DNA from: Pandoraea terrae
Lineage (GTDB): Bacteria; Pseudomonadota; Gammaproteobacteria; Burkholderiales; Burkholderiaceae
Assembly (NCBI RefSeq): GCF_902459695.1
Contig: NZ_CABPRZ010000002.1
Location: 1 to 64,000, forward strand
Direction: 5' to 3'
DNA: 64,000 bases
Shown here: one piece after another, positions 18,489 through 27,176 of the stretch
Layout: each line of letters starts with the position of its first letter
Position numbering within the stretch: position 1 is the stretch's first letter
Translations under genes and position numbers: made by a program
Notes under the pieces: generated by a model
What the model was told of the DNA's origin: nothing
Database searches by the model: none
What the model saw: the letters and a program-made list of their open reading frames with translations, nothing else

Positions 18489-19736
18489 ATGGACGGCCGA
18501 ACGACAGGCACCGGTAATCGGCGCCGCGCGCTGCTGCGTGCGTTCGGGGCATGCGCCGCCACTTTCGGCGCGCTCGGCGGATTGAACAGCGCGGGTGCCG
18601 CGCCGTCAACACGCAAAGGCGCCGTGCCCGGCGTTCCCCCGGACGCCAATGCGTCCGTGAGCCCCCATTGTCCGGGCGACGATTGGCCCGCATGGCATCA
18701 ATTCAAGACGCGCTTCCTGAGCGCGGACGGTCGCGTGATGGATCGCAGCATGGAAGATCAGCGCACTGTATCGGAAGGGCAGGCCTACGGCCTGTTCTTC
18801 TCGCTCGTGGCCAACGATCGCGCCACCTTCGACAAGTTGCTCGCCTGGACGGAAAGCAATCTCGCACAAGGGGACCTGATCGCGCATTTGCCCGCGTGGC
18901 TCTGGGGCCGCAAGACGGATGGCCAATGGGGTGTGATCGACGGCAATCCCGCGTCCGATGCCGACCTGTGGATGGCTTACGTGTTCGCCGAGGCCGGTCG
19001 CCTCTGGCGGGTCCGCCGTTATGCCGCGCTCGGTGCACTGCTTGCGCGCCGGATCCTGGCGCAGGAAACGGACTTCGTGCCCGGGTTGGGGCGTACGCTG
19101 CTGCCGGCGCCCGCCGGCTTTCATCCGGCGGCCGATCAATGGCGGCTGAACCCGAGCTATGTGCCCATGCAGGTCGTGCGTCGTCTGGCCGGCCTGTTTC
19201 CCGACAGTGGCTGGCCGGGGCTGATCAACTCGTCGCTGCAGCAGATCGTCGATCCGTCGTCCGGCGGCTTCGCGCCCGAATGGACCCTCTACCGCGCCGG
19301 TCACGGTTTTCAACTGGATCCGCAGACCCAGGCCGAAGGCAGCTATAACGCCATTCGCGTCTACCTCTGGGCGGGCATGCTGGCGCCGGAGAGCCCTGAC
19401 ACCCAAGTGCTTTCCCGCAAGTTCGAAGGCATGTTGCGGTACGTCGCGCAACATGGCGCCCCCCCGGAGCGCGTCGATATTCGTAACGGCACCGCCTCGC
19501 GCGACGGCCCCGCCGGGTTTTCCGCCGCGCTGCTGCCACTGCTGCAATCGACCGGCAATGCTGAAGGCGCCCGCGCGCAGGAAGCCCGTGTACGCGCGCT
19601 CGACGCGCAAAGCGAGCCGGGTTACTACAGCGCGGCGCTCTCGCTGTTCGGCCTTGGCTGGCAGGCCGGCCGCTTCCGTTTCGCCGCAGACGGCGCGCTG
19701 CAGTTGCCGTGGGAGGCTGTTTGCGCCACACGCTGA
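18489..19736 (+). CDS. bcsZ: Periplasmic endo-1,4-beta-glucanase BcsZ (GH8)
   Basis: 415 aa. Glycoside hydrolase family 8: SEGQAYGLFFSLVAND contains the general-acid Glu, and GVIDGNPASDADLWMAY the second conserved acidic cluster. The N-terminus NRRRALLRAFGACAATFGAL is an export signal with a twin-arginine-like RRR. BcsZ trims cellulose in the periplasm and affects export and fibre quality. The start abuts the bcsB stop and its end overlaps bcsC, so the operon is tightly coupled. Confidence 0.93.
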   Translation: MDGRTTGTGNRRRALLRAFGACAATFGALGGLNSAGAAPSTRKGAVPGVPPDANASVSPHCPGDDWPAWHQFKTRFLSADGRVMDRSMEDQRTVSEGQAYGLFFSLVANDRATFDKLLAWTESNLAQGDLIAHLPAWLWGRKTDGQWGVIDGNPASDADLWMAYVFAEAGRLWRVRRYAALGALLARRILAQETDFVPGLGRTLLPAPAGFHPAADQWRLNPSYVPMQVVRRLAGLFPDSGWPGLINSSLQQIVDPSSGGFAPEWTLYRAGHGFQLDPQTQAEGSYNAIRVYLWAGMLAPESPDTQVLSRKFEGMLRYVAQHGAPPERVDIRNGTASRDGPAGFSAALLPLLQSTGNAEGARAQEARVRALDAQSEPGYYSAALSLFGLGWQAGRFRFAADGALQLPWEAVCATR

Positions 19737-22700
19737 TTCGTTCCGCCTGCGTGGCGTGCCTGCTGGCTGGCGCCGCGGACTGGGAGCCCGTTCGCGCGCA
19801 GCCGGCCGCGCCGGCGGGCGTGACCGCGGGGCAGAACCCCGAGGTCAAAAGGTTGATGTCGAGTGCGTCGCTTTGGCACGCCCATCACCGGAACGACCTG
19901 TCGCGCGATGCATTGCGCAAGATCCTGCTGGTGCAGCCCGATCAGCCGCAGGCATTGGCCTTGCTCGGCCAGATAGAAATCGAGGAAAACCGTCCGGCCG
20001 ATGCGGCGCGTTATCTGCAGACGCTGCGCGCGCGCCATCCGGATGCGCCCGAAACCCGCACGCTGGGAGATGTCGTTCGCGTCAATACGACCGACAGGCA
20101 GCGTCTGGCAAAAGCGCGGCTGCTCAGCCGCAGCGGACAGGTCGAGTCGGCCTTCGCGGAATACAAGGCCCTGTTTCCGGACGGCCCGCCCGCGGGCGAT
20201 CTCGGCATCGAATACTACCGCGCGCAGGCTAACGCCGCGAACGGCTGGAACCCGGCGCGCGAGGGGCTGAGCAAGCTCGCGCAAAGCTCGCCGGAGGACC
20301 CCCGCGCGGCGCAAGTACTGGCCGAACTGATGATCGACCGGCCGGCCACGCGCCTGGCAGGGACCCGCATGGCCGCGGATCTCGCGGCCCGTCCCGAGGC
20401 GGACGTGAAGGTGCTGCTGCCATTGTGGCAGCGGGGACTGTCACGCGCCGACGGCAATCCCGCCTGGCTGCCGCTTTATCAGCGATATCTGGCGCTTGCG
20501 CCGGGCGATGCCGACATCCGCGCCGCTTATGAGAAATACAGTGTGCAGGCGGCGGCACGGCACCGGCTTCAGGCCGACCCGGCTTATCAGCACCAGCAGA
20601 AAGGGATTGCCGCACTCGAAAAGGGGCGTCTCGACGAGGCGGAAAAGGCGCTCGACAGCGCCCGCAGTCAACGTCCCAACGATGGGGAATTGCTGGGGAC
20701 GCTCGGCCTGGTGAAGATGCGCCGGGGCGACCATCGCGACGCCGCGAACCTGTTCGAACAGGCGCTGCACAAAGATCCCGGCAATGCACGCAAATGGCGC
20801 AGTTTGCTGACGACCGCACGTTTCTGGGCGGCGATGGCGGACGCTCGCGACGCACGCGATGCCGGCCGTTACGCCGAAGCCGACCGTTACGCGCGTTCGG
20901 CGCTGGCGATCGACCCCGGCAACGCCGACGGCCTCGCGCTGCTCGGCAGTATCGCCTCGGACGACAAACGCGACATCGATGCGGAGTCGCTGTTCCAACA
21001 GGCGCTCAAGGCCGAACCCGGCAACGACAGCGCGTTGCGCGGCCTGGTGTCGCTATACGCCCGTCAGCACCGCCGCGAGGCGTTGATGACCCTGCTGGGC
21101 GACCAGCGCCGCCGCTTCCCGAACGATGCTGCGCGCTTCGACCGCGCGGAAGCCGCCGCGCTCGCCGACGAGGCGGATACGCAGATCGCGCAGGGTCTGA
21201 ACGGGCCGGCACTGGCCAATCTCGAGCGTTCCGTTACGCTCGACCCGAAAGCGCCCTGGACAAGGTATGCCCTGGCGAGCCATTACCGCCGCATGCGCTT
21301 GCCCGAGATCGGCCGTCAGGTCATGGAAGAGGGGGGCCGGCAGCCGCTCGAACCCGACGACATGGCGCAGATGCGTTACGCGCAGGCGGTCTACCTCAAC
21401 GTCATCGACGATGAAGGCGGCGCCCTGGCCACGCTCGCACAGATTCCGCCAGCGCAATTGACGGCGGCGATGACACGATTGCAAACCACGCTCGCGATTC
21501 GTGACCTGGCCCGGCAAGGGCGTGAGTCGCGGGCGGCAGGCGATGCCGAAGCGAGCGCTCAACAATTCGCAAAAGCGGTGTCGATGGCCGGCGACGACCC
21601 GGAGTTCATCGGCGAGGTGGCGCGTTCGCTGGTAGCGTCCGGCGCGCCCGACCAAGGGCTGGCGTTGATGCGCCAATGGCTCGACGCCCATGCCGACACG
21701 CCGCAACCGGCGGCGCAGATGCGTTACGCGGCGTTGCTTTCGCAAGCGGGCCGCAACGACGATCTGCGCGCATGGCTGGCGAACCTGGACCCGGCCAAAC
21801 TCGATGCGGCCCAGCGCGCGGAGTGGCAGGATCTTGGCGATCGCCTGGCCCTGCGCACCGCAGACCAACAGCGCGTGCTCGGCAAGTTCGACGACGCACG
21901 CAACACGCTCGATCCGCTGCTCTCGCGTTCCCCGCCCGATCGCCGGTCGCAGGCTGCGCTGGCCGATCTTTATTTCGACGAACGCCGCTTCGCCGACGCG
22001 AAAAAGGTGTCCATTTCGCTGCTTGAGCAAGACCCGCAGGATCAGGACGCCCGCCTCGCACTCGTTCGCACGCTGTATGAGATGCAGGAGGATGACGCCG
22101 CCAGTCAGCTACTGGCGCGCGTATTGACGGAGACACCCGAAGACGACGCCGCTACCCGCTTGGGCGCGGCGCGCCGCCTGACCGCCATGCAACGCTATGA
22201 CGAGGCGGCGGCGCTGACGGACGGCCTGCAGGCACGCTTTCCGAACAATCCGTCGATTACGGTGCAACGCGGTCGCATCGCGCAGTCGCGAGGCAATTAC
22301 CGCGAGGCCAATGGCTGGTACGTTCAGGCCCGCGCAGCCGAGATCGCACAAGGCGTGTTGCCCGACCTCGACGGCCTTACGTCAGCGCAGTCGGCGATCG
22401 AATCGCTGGCGTCCCGCCGCCAGAGTTATGTCGCGAGTGGCTACGAAGTCGACACGAAAAAGGGCGACGGCGGCATTTCGATGTTCAACACCCGTGCGAT
22501 CCCGCTTTACGGCCAGTATGCCGTCGGGTACGACGGGCACGTGTTCGCGCAGACCGACACCGTGTCGGCCGACGCGGGCGATCTGCCGCTCAACGGAAGT
22601 TCGCAGTACGGTGTACTGCCGCTGCTGGGCGCGACCGCGTTCAAGGCCTTTGCGGCAGCGAACGGCGTGGTCATCGGGCCGAACCCGGATTTCGGCGCGA

Positions 22701-23593
22701 AACGCATCACCGCGCACGGACAGGCCCTCATGGTCGGTTACCGCAACGACTGGCTGCGCGCGGACGTCGGCAGCACGCCGATCGGATTCCCGGTGTCCTA
22801 TCTCACCGGCGGCCTGCGTTTCTTCGGCAACCGCGGCCGCTATGACTACTGGGTCGACGTTTCCCGGCGCTCGGTGACTGGCAGCATGTTGTCGTACGCG
22901 GGCGCATTCGTGCCGCTGCCGACCGGCTTCGGCTTGCCCGAAGTGAAATGGGGCGGTGTGCGCCGCGATGCGCTCACGTTCCATGGCTCGCGCGATTTCC
23001 CGCACTACGGTGTCTTCGCAGAGGCGAGCGTTGCACGCCTGACGGGCGAGAATGTGCTCGACAACTCGGAGATCTCGGCGCGCGGCGGCATCGACGTCCC
23101 GCTTGTGCGCCGGCCGGATACGCGTGTGAATACGGGCGTAACGCTGTTCGTCGACAGCTTCAAGGAAAACGAGCGCTTTTACACATACGGGCATGGCGGC
23201 TACTATAGCCCGCAGACGTATGTGTCGTTTACGCTGCCGATTGAATGGTATGGCCGCACGACCCACTGGTCCTACTACTTGCGCGGTTCGGTGTCGCTGT
23301 CGCAAAGCCATGAAAAGTCGATGCCGTTCTTCCCGACGAACACGGCGTTGCAGGCGCTTTCCGACAACGCCACCTACGGCTCGGGTGGCGGATTCGGTGT
23401 CGGCTTTTCCGTCACGGCGCGCGCGGAATACTGGTTCAACCGCCGCTGGGTCATGGGTGGACAGGTTCAGTTCGAGCGTTCCGACTACTACGCGCCAAAC
23501 CGTTTTCTGTTGTATTTGCGCTATTACATCGATGCGCGGCGCGGTGAAGTGCCCATGCCGCCGTCGCCAGTGCGACCGATCTGGAGTTATTGA
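19709..23593 (+). CDS. bcsC: Cellulose export outer-membrane protein BcsC
   Basis: 1294 aa. Signal peptide, then about 18 TPR-like helical repeats (residues ~40-830; for example ALALLGQIEIEENRPADAAR), then a C-terminal outer-membrane beta-barrel (residues ~900-1294) with the BcsC-type aromatic strands, ending RPIWSY. It carries cellulose through peptidoglycan and the outer membrane. Start: GTG 19709 overlaps bcsZ by 28 bp, but TTG 19721, just after GGGAGG (19711-19716), gives a tidier signal peptide and may be the true start. Confidence 0.93.
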   Translation: MGGCLRHTLIRSACVACLLAGAADWEPVRAQPAAPAGVTAGQNPEVKRLMSSASLWHAHHRNDLSRDALRKILLVQPDQPQALALLGQIEIEENRPADAARYLQTLRARHPDAPETRTLGDVVRVNTTDRQRLAKARLLSRSGQVESAFAEYKALFPDGPPAGDLGIEYYRAQANAANGWNPAREGLSKLAQSSPEDPRAAQVLAELMIDRPATRLAGTRMAADLAARPEADVKVLLPLWQRGLSRADGNPAWLPLYQRYLALAPGDADIRAAYEKYSVQAAARHRLQADPAYQHQQKGIAALEKGRLDEAEKALDSARSQRPNDGELLGTLGLVKMRRGDHRDAANLFEQALHKDPGNARKWRSLLTTARFWAAMADARDARDAGRYAEADRYARSALAIDPGNADGLALLGSIASDDKRDIDAESLFQQALKAEPGNDSALRGLVSLYARQHRREALMTLLGDQRRRFPNDAARFDRAEAAALADEADTQIAQGLNGPALANLERSVTLDPKAPWTRYALASHYRRMRLPEIGRQVMEEGGRQPLEPDDMAQMRYAQAVYLNVIDDEGGALATLAQIPPAQLTAAMTRLQTTLAIRDLARQGRESRAAGDAEASAQQFAKAVSMAGDDPEFIGEVARSLVASGAPDQGLALMRQWLDAHADTPQPAAQMRYAALLSQAGRNDDLRAWLANLDPAKLDAAQRAEWQDLGDRLALRTADQQRVLGKFDDARNTLDPLLSRSPPDRRSQAALADLYFDERRFADAKKVSISLLEQDPQDQDARLALVRTLYEMQEDDAASQLLARVLTETPEDDAATRLGAARRLTAMQRYDEAAALTDGLQARFPNNPSITVQRGRIAQSRGNYREANGWYVQARAAEIAQGVLPDLDGLTSAQSAIESLASRRQSYVASGYEVDTKKGDGGISMFNTRAIPLYGQYAVGYDGHVFAQTDTVSADAGDLPLNGSSQYGVLPLLGATAFKAFAAANGVVIGPNPDFGAKRITAHGQALMVGYRNDWLRADVGSTPIGFPVSYLTGGLRFFGNRGRYDYWVDVSRRSVTGSMLSYAGAFVPLPTGFGLPEVKWGGVRRDALTFHGSRDFPHYGVFAEASVARLTGENVLDNSEISARGGIDVPLVRRPDTRVNTGVTLFVDSFKENERFYTYGHGGYYSPQTYVSFTLPIEWYGRTTHWSYYLRGSVSLSQSHEKSMPFFPTNTALQALSDNATYGSGGGFGVGFSVTARAEYWFNRRWVMGGQVQFERSDYYAPNRFLLYLRYYIDARRGEVPMPPSPVRPIWSY

Positions 23594-23602
23594 GGACGAC
23601 GC

Positions 23603-23716
23603 ATGCGGAACCAGCGCCATCTTGCTTACCGTCGTATCGCCCGCCTGGCATATGACCTCGTCACGCCGCTCGCCGACCGGTGTGCCGCTTTGTCGCCGTC
23701 GGAGCCAGGATGCTGA
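23603..23716 (+). CDS. Candidate 37-residue peptide coupled to bcsQ
   Basis: ATG at 23603, preceded by GAGGA (23592-23596), encodes MRNQRHLAYRRIARLAYDLV and 17 more residues, ending in a TGA that overlaps the bcsQ start (23710). The N-terminal half is a basic amphipathic helix. In E. coli a small gene, bcsR, occupies this place, but I cannot align the two. It could be a real small protein, or only a device for translational coupling of bcsQ. Confidence 0.35.
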   Translation: MRNQRHLAYRRIARLAYDLVTPLADRCAALSPSEPGC

Positions 23717-24492
23717 CCCTCATCGCCGTTGCATCGAGCGCCGGCGGCGCGGGCCGCACAACCCTCGTGGCCAATCTCGCCGCATTGCTGGCGCGCGAGG
23801 GGGTGCCCGTACTTGCGCTGGAACTCGATCCCCAAAACGTGCTGGCGAGCCAGTTGGGGCTCGACGTGCCGCCGGCATTGGGCATCGTATCGTTCGTGGA
23901 TACGCCGCAGCGCCTGAGCGAAGCGGTCCAGCGCCCACGCCCCGCGCTGGCACTGTTGCCGTCGGGGCAGGGCGACGCTGCCATGCAGGCGCGGCTTTGC
24001 GAGACGTTGACGCGCGAGCCGGCCTGGTTGCGCCAGCAGTTGGGGCACCTCGGCCTGCCGCCGGGCACCGTCGTACTGGTCGACACCGACCGTTATCCGA
24101 GCGCGGTGTCACGGCATGCGGTGGCAGCGGCCGATATCGTGCTCGGCGTCGTGCCGCTGACGTCGGCCGGGTACGTCACGCTGCCCGACCTGATGCATGC
24201 GGGTGCACGCCGCCTGCACATCGTGACGAACTGGGCGTCGTCGCCGTCGCCGGTCAATAATGATCTTTACCATCTGGTGAAGGCGCGCGCCGGCAGCGCC
24301 ATTTTGCCGATGCGTATTCATCGTGACGGCATGCTCAGCGAGGCGAGCGCACGCGGCGTACCGGTCTTCGAACATGCCGAAGGCGCCCAATCGGCGACGG
24401 ACATTGCCCAGTTGGCAGATTGGCTGCGCGCGGCCATCGCTGCCTCTCCCGGTCCCGCGACCGCCACCTTCGGCGGAGGGCGCACAGCGTGA
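23710..24492 (+). CDS. bcsQ: Cellulose biosynthesis MinD-like ATPase BcsQ
   Basis: 260 aa, YhjQ/BcsQ family of ParA/MinD-like ATPases. MLTLIAVASSAGGAGRTTLV holds a deviant Walker A in which Lys of the usual GKGGxGKT is replaced (SAGGAGRT), and ALELDPQNVLAS is the switch segment. BcsQ helps place and assemble the synthase at the inner membrane. Start at 23710 (AGGATG context), overlapping the small upstream ORF. Its TGA overlaps the GTG start of bcsA (GTGA at 24489-24492). The missing first Walker Lys is seen in some BcsQ proteins and may mean weak ATP hydrolysis. Confidence 0.9.
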   Translation: MLTLIAVASSAGGAGRTTLVANLAALLAREGVPVLALELDPQNVLASQLGLDVPPALGIVSFVDTPQRLSEAVQRPRPALALLPSGQGDAAMQARLCETLTREPAWLRQQLGHLGLPPGTVVLVDTDRYPSAVSRHAVAAADIVLGVVPLTSAGYVTLPDLMHAGARRLHIVTNWASSPSPVNNDLYHLVKARAGSAILPMRIHRDGMLSEASARGVPVFEHAEGAQSATDIAQLADWLRAAIAASPGPATATFGGGRTA

Positions 24493-27155
24493 TACTCGAT
24501 ACCTTGGGCACTCTGTATGGTCTCGCGCGCGCCAAGCTGGCCCGGCGGCTGGGGTTGCCTGCCGGTGCCGACGGCGGTCCGCCGAACGCCATCGCGTGGA
24601 TCACGGCCATGTTCCTTCGCGACCCTGCGCATTGCTTGATGTTGTCACGCATTTCGGATCATTGGATCGCCGCGCTCGCCTCCCGGCTCGGCGTCCAGCG
24701 GCTCGATCAATGGCGCGACTGGTGGTTGCGCGTGCTGTTTCGTCCCGTTCCGCACGGCCGGGCCGACCGGATAAGCAGGCTGGCCCATTGGCTCAATATC
24801 CGGCTCGCGTTGCGCATCGGCGTTTCGCCGGACGGTTCGCTGGGGTGCCTGATACGCGGTCTGTTATTCCGATTACCCGGGGAGCGGCCGGTGTTCCCGC
24901 CTTATGCGGCCTGGCTGTGGGTGCGTGACGTCGGTGCGGCGGCGCGCGCCTGGTTCGTTGCGCGGGCCTTCGGCATTCCGCCCGACACCCCGGCACACCT
25001 GGCTCGCCGGTTTGACCGCAGGCTGGAGAAAATGATGCGCTGGCGGATGACCGCGGCGGCGTTCGCGGCGGTCGGCCTGATCGGCCTGACGTGGATTGTC
25101 ACGACGCCGTTCGATCCCTGGGAGCAAATGCTGTTCTCGGTCTGCACGCTGACACTCGCGCTCGTCATTCGCCGGCTTGAAAGCCAATATTCGGTCCTGG
25201 TGCTGATCGGCTTGTCGGTGGTGTCGACGGTTCGCTACATATGGTGGCGAGTCACCCAAACGCTGTCTTTCGACACGGTGGAGGAGACTGCGGTCGGCTA
25301 CTTGCTGGTCTCGGCAGAGATGTACACGTGGCTGATTCTGCTGTTCGGCTATGTCCAGACGGTGTGGCCGCTGCATCGGCGTCCAGTGCCGTTGCCGGGC
25401 GATACGTCGCTGTGGCCGACGGTCGATGTCTATATCCCGACTTACAACGAGGGGCTGGATGTGGTCAAGCCGACCGTCTATGCGGCGTGCGGCATCGACT
25501 GGCCGGCGGACAAGCTCAATATCTACCTGCTCGACGATGGCCGGCGCGAAGCCATGCGCGCATTCGCGGAGGAAGCGGGCGTGCATTACATGATCCGGCC
25601 CAACAATGCGCATGCGAAGGCCGGCAACATCAATCACGCGTTGACGCGCACGCAGGGGGAGTTCATCGCCATCTTCGACTGCGATCACATTCCCGTGCGC
25701 TCGTTTCTGCAAACGACGATGGGTTCGTTCCTGGCCGACCCGAAATGCTCGCTGGTGCAGACGCCGCATCATTTTTTCTCGGAGGACCCCTTCGAGCGCA
25801 ATCTGGCCACCTCGGGCAATGTGCCGAACGAGGGACGTTTGTTCTACGGTATCGTGCAGGACAGCAACGACTTTTGGAATGCCACGTTCTTCTGCGGCTC
25901 CTGCGCGGTGCTGCGCCGCACGGCGCTCGAATCGGTCGGCGGTGTTGCGGTCGAAACGGTGACCGAGGATGCGCATACAGCGCTCAAAATGCACCGGCGC
26001 GGCTATAACACCGTTTATCTGAAGGTCGTTCAGGCCGCCGGGCTCGCGACCGAAACCCTGTCGGGACACGTCGGCCAGCGAATTCGTTGGGCGCGCGGGA
26101 TGGCGCAGATTTTCCGCATCGACAATCCGCTGCTCGGACGCGGGCTCAAGTGGGGGCAACGCATCTGCTATGCGAATTCCATGCTGCACTTCTTCTACGG
26201 CATTCCGCGGCTGGTGTTCCTGTGCGCCCCGATCAGCTTTCTGTTTTTCGGGTTGCATATCGTGCAGGCGGCGGCGCTGAGTATTTGCGCCTACGTGTTG
26301 CCGCACATTGCACATGCCAACATCGCCAACTCGCGCATCCAGGGCAAGTACCGCCACTCGTTCTGGTCCGACGTGTACGAGGCCGTGCTGGCCTGGTACG
26401 TGACGTTGCCGACGACGGTCGCGTTCATCAACCCGCGCTACGGCAAGTTCAACGTGACGGCCAAGGGCGGCCTGATCGAGGAGAGCTTCTTCGACTGGAG
26501 CATTTCCAAGCCGTATCTCGTGCTGCTCGGGCTGAACCTTGCCGCGTTCACCGCCAGTATCTGGCGGCTGATCTACGGCCCGGCCTTTGAGGCGAGCGCG
26601 GTGATGATCAACCTCGGCTGGGTGTTGTTCAACCTGTCCGTGCTTGGCGCCGCGGTCGCCGTGGCCACGGAGGTCAAGCAGGTGCGCCGGTCGCATCGCG
26701 TGGCAATGCGCTTGCCGCTGGTGCTCTATTTGCCGGACGGACGGACGGTCGCCTGCCATACGCGCGACTTTTCGACGGGCGGCCTGGCGTTGTCGCTCAG
26801 TATGCCGCTCGACCTGCGCATCGGGACCGAAGCCTGGGCCGCGCCGCGTCGCGGCGATGTCGAATACAGCTTTCCGGTGACGGTGGTCAACAGCCGCGGG
26901 ACCCGGCTGGAACTGGCGTTTCGGGCCATGACACCCGAGCAGGAAAAGCAATTGGTGCAATGTACCTTCGGCCGGGCGGACGCCTGGAAGGACTGGGATG
27001 CCGAGCGTGAACGCGACGAGCCGATCAAGGCGCTGTTCGAAATGCTCGGCATGGGGTTGCACGGCTATCGGGTGCTGGCCGGCTACATGTTGAGCAAACT
27101 GGCACGACGCTGGCAGGCGAATGATCGCGATCGCCAGCGCGCCCGGCAAATGTGA
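24489..27155 (+). CDS. bcsA: Cellulose synthase catalytic subunit BcsA
   Basis: 888 aa from a GTG start overlapping bcsQ. GT2 glycosyltransferase between membrane helices: LLDDGRR (Asp about 349), DCDH (397-399), TED (492-494) and QRIRW (530-534) are the complete D, DxD, TED, QxxRW set. A C-terminal PilZ domain has RRSHR (from 733) and DFSTGG (760), the cyclic-di-GMP-binding RxxxR and DxSxxG motifs, so synthesis should be switched on by c-di-GMP. It polymerises UDP-glucose to beta-1,4-glucan and moves it across the inner membrane. A 180-residue N-terminal cytoplasmic extension precedes the first helix, as in enterobacterial BcsA. Confidence 0.96.
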   Translation: MILDTLGTLYGLARAKLARRLGLPAGADGGPPNAIAWITAMFLRDPAHCLMLSRISDHWIAALASRLGVQRLDQWRDWWLRVLFRPVPHGRADRISRLAHWLNIRLALRIGVSPDGSLGCLIRGLLFRLPGERPVFPPYAAWLWVRDVGAAARAWFVARAFGIPPDTPAHLARRFDRRLEKMMRWRMTAAAFAAVGLIGLTWIVTTPFDPWEQMLFSVCTLTLALVIRRLESQYSVLVLIGLSVVSTVRYIWWRVTQTLSFDTVEETAVGYLLVSAEMYTWLILLFGYVQTVWPLHRRPVPLPGDTSLWPTVDVYIPTYNEGLDVVKPTVYAACGIDWPADKLNIYLLDDGRREAMRAFAEEAGVHYMIRPNNAHAKAGNINHALTRTQGEFIAIFDCDHIPVRSFLQTTMGSFLADPKCSLVQTPHHFFSEDPFERNLATSGNVPNEGRLFYGIVQDSNDFWNATFFCGSCAVLRRTALESVGGVAVETVTEDAHTALKMHRRGYNTVYLKVVQAAGLATETLSGHVGQRIRWARGMAQIFRIDNPLLGRGLKWGQRICYANSMLHFFYGIPRLVFLCAPISFLFFGLHIVQAAALSICAYVLPHIAHANIANSRIQGKYRHSFWSDVYEAVLAWYVTLPTTVAFINPRYGKFNVTAKGGLIEESFFDWSISKPYLVLLGLNLAAFTASIWRLIYGPAFEASAVMINLGWVLFNLSVLGAAVAVATEVKQVRRSHRVAMRLPLVLYLPDGRTVACHTRDFSTGGLALSLSMPLDLRIGTEAWAAPRRGDVEYSFPVTVVNSRGTRLELAFRAMTPEQEKQLVQCTFGRADAWKDWDAERERDEPIKALFEMLGMGLHGYRVLAGYMLSKLARRWQANDRDRQRARQM

Positions 27156-27176
27156 CGAACGCGGAATCATACGACG

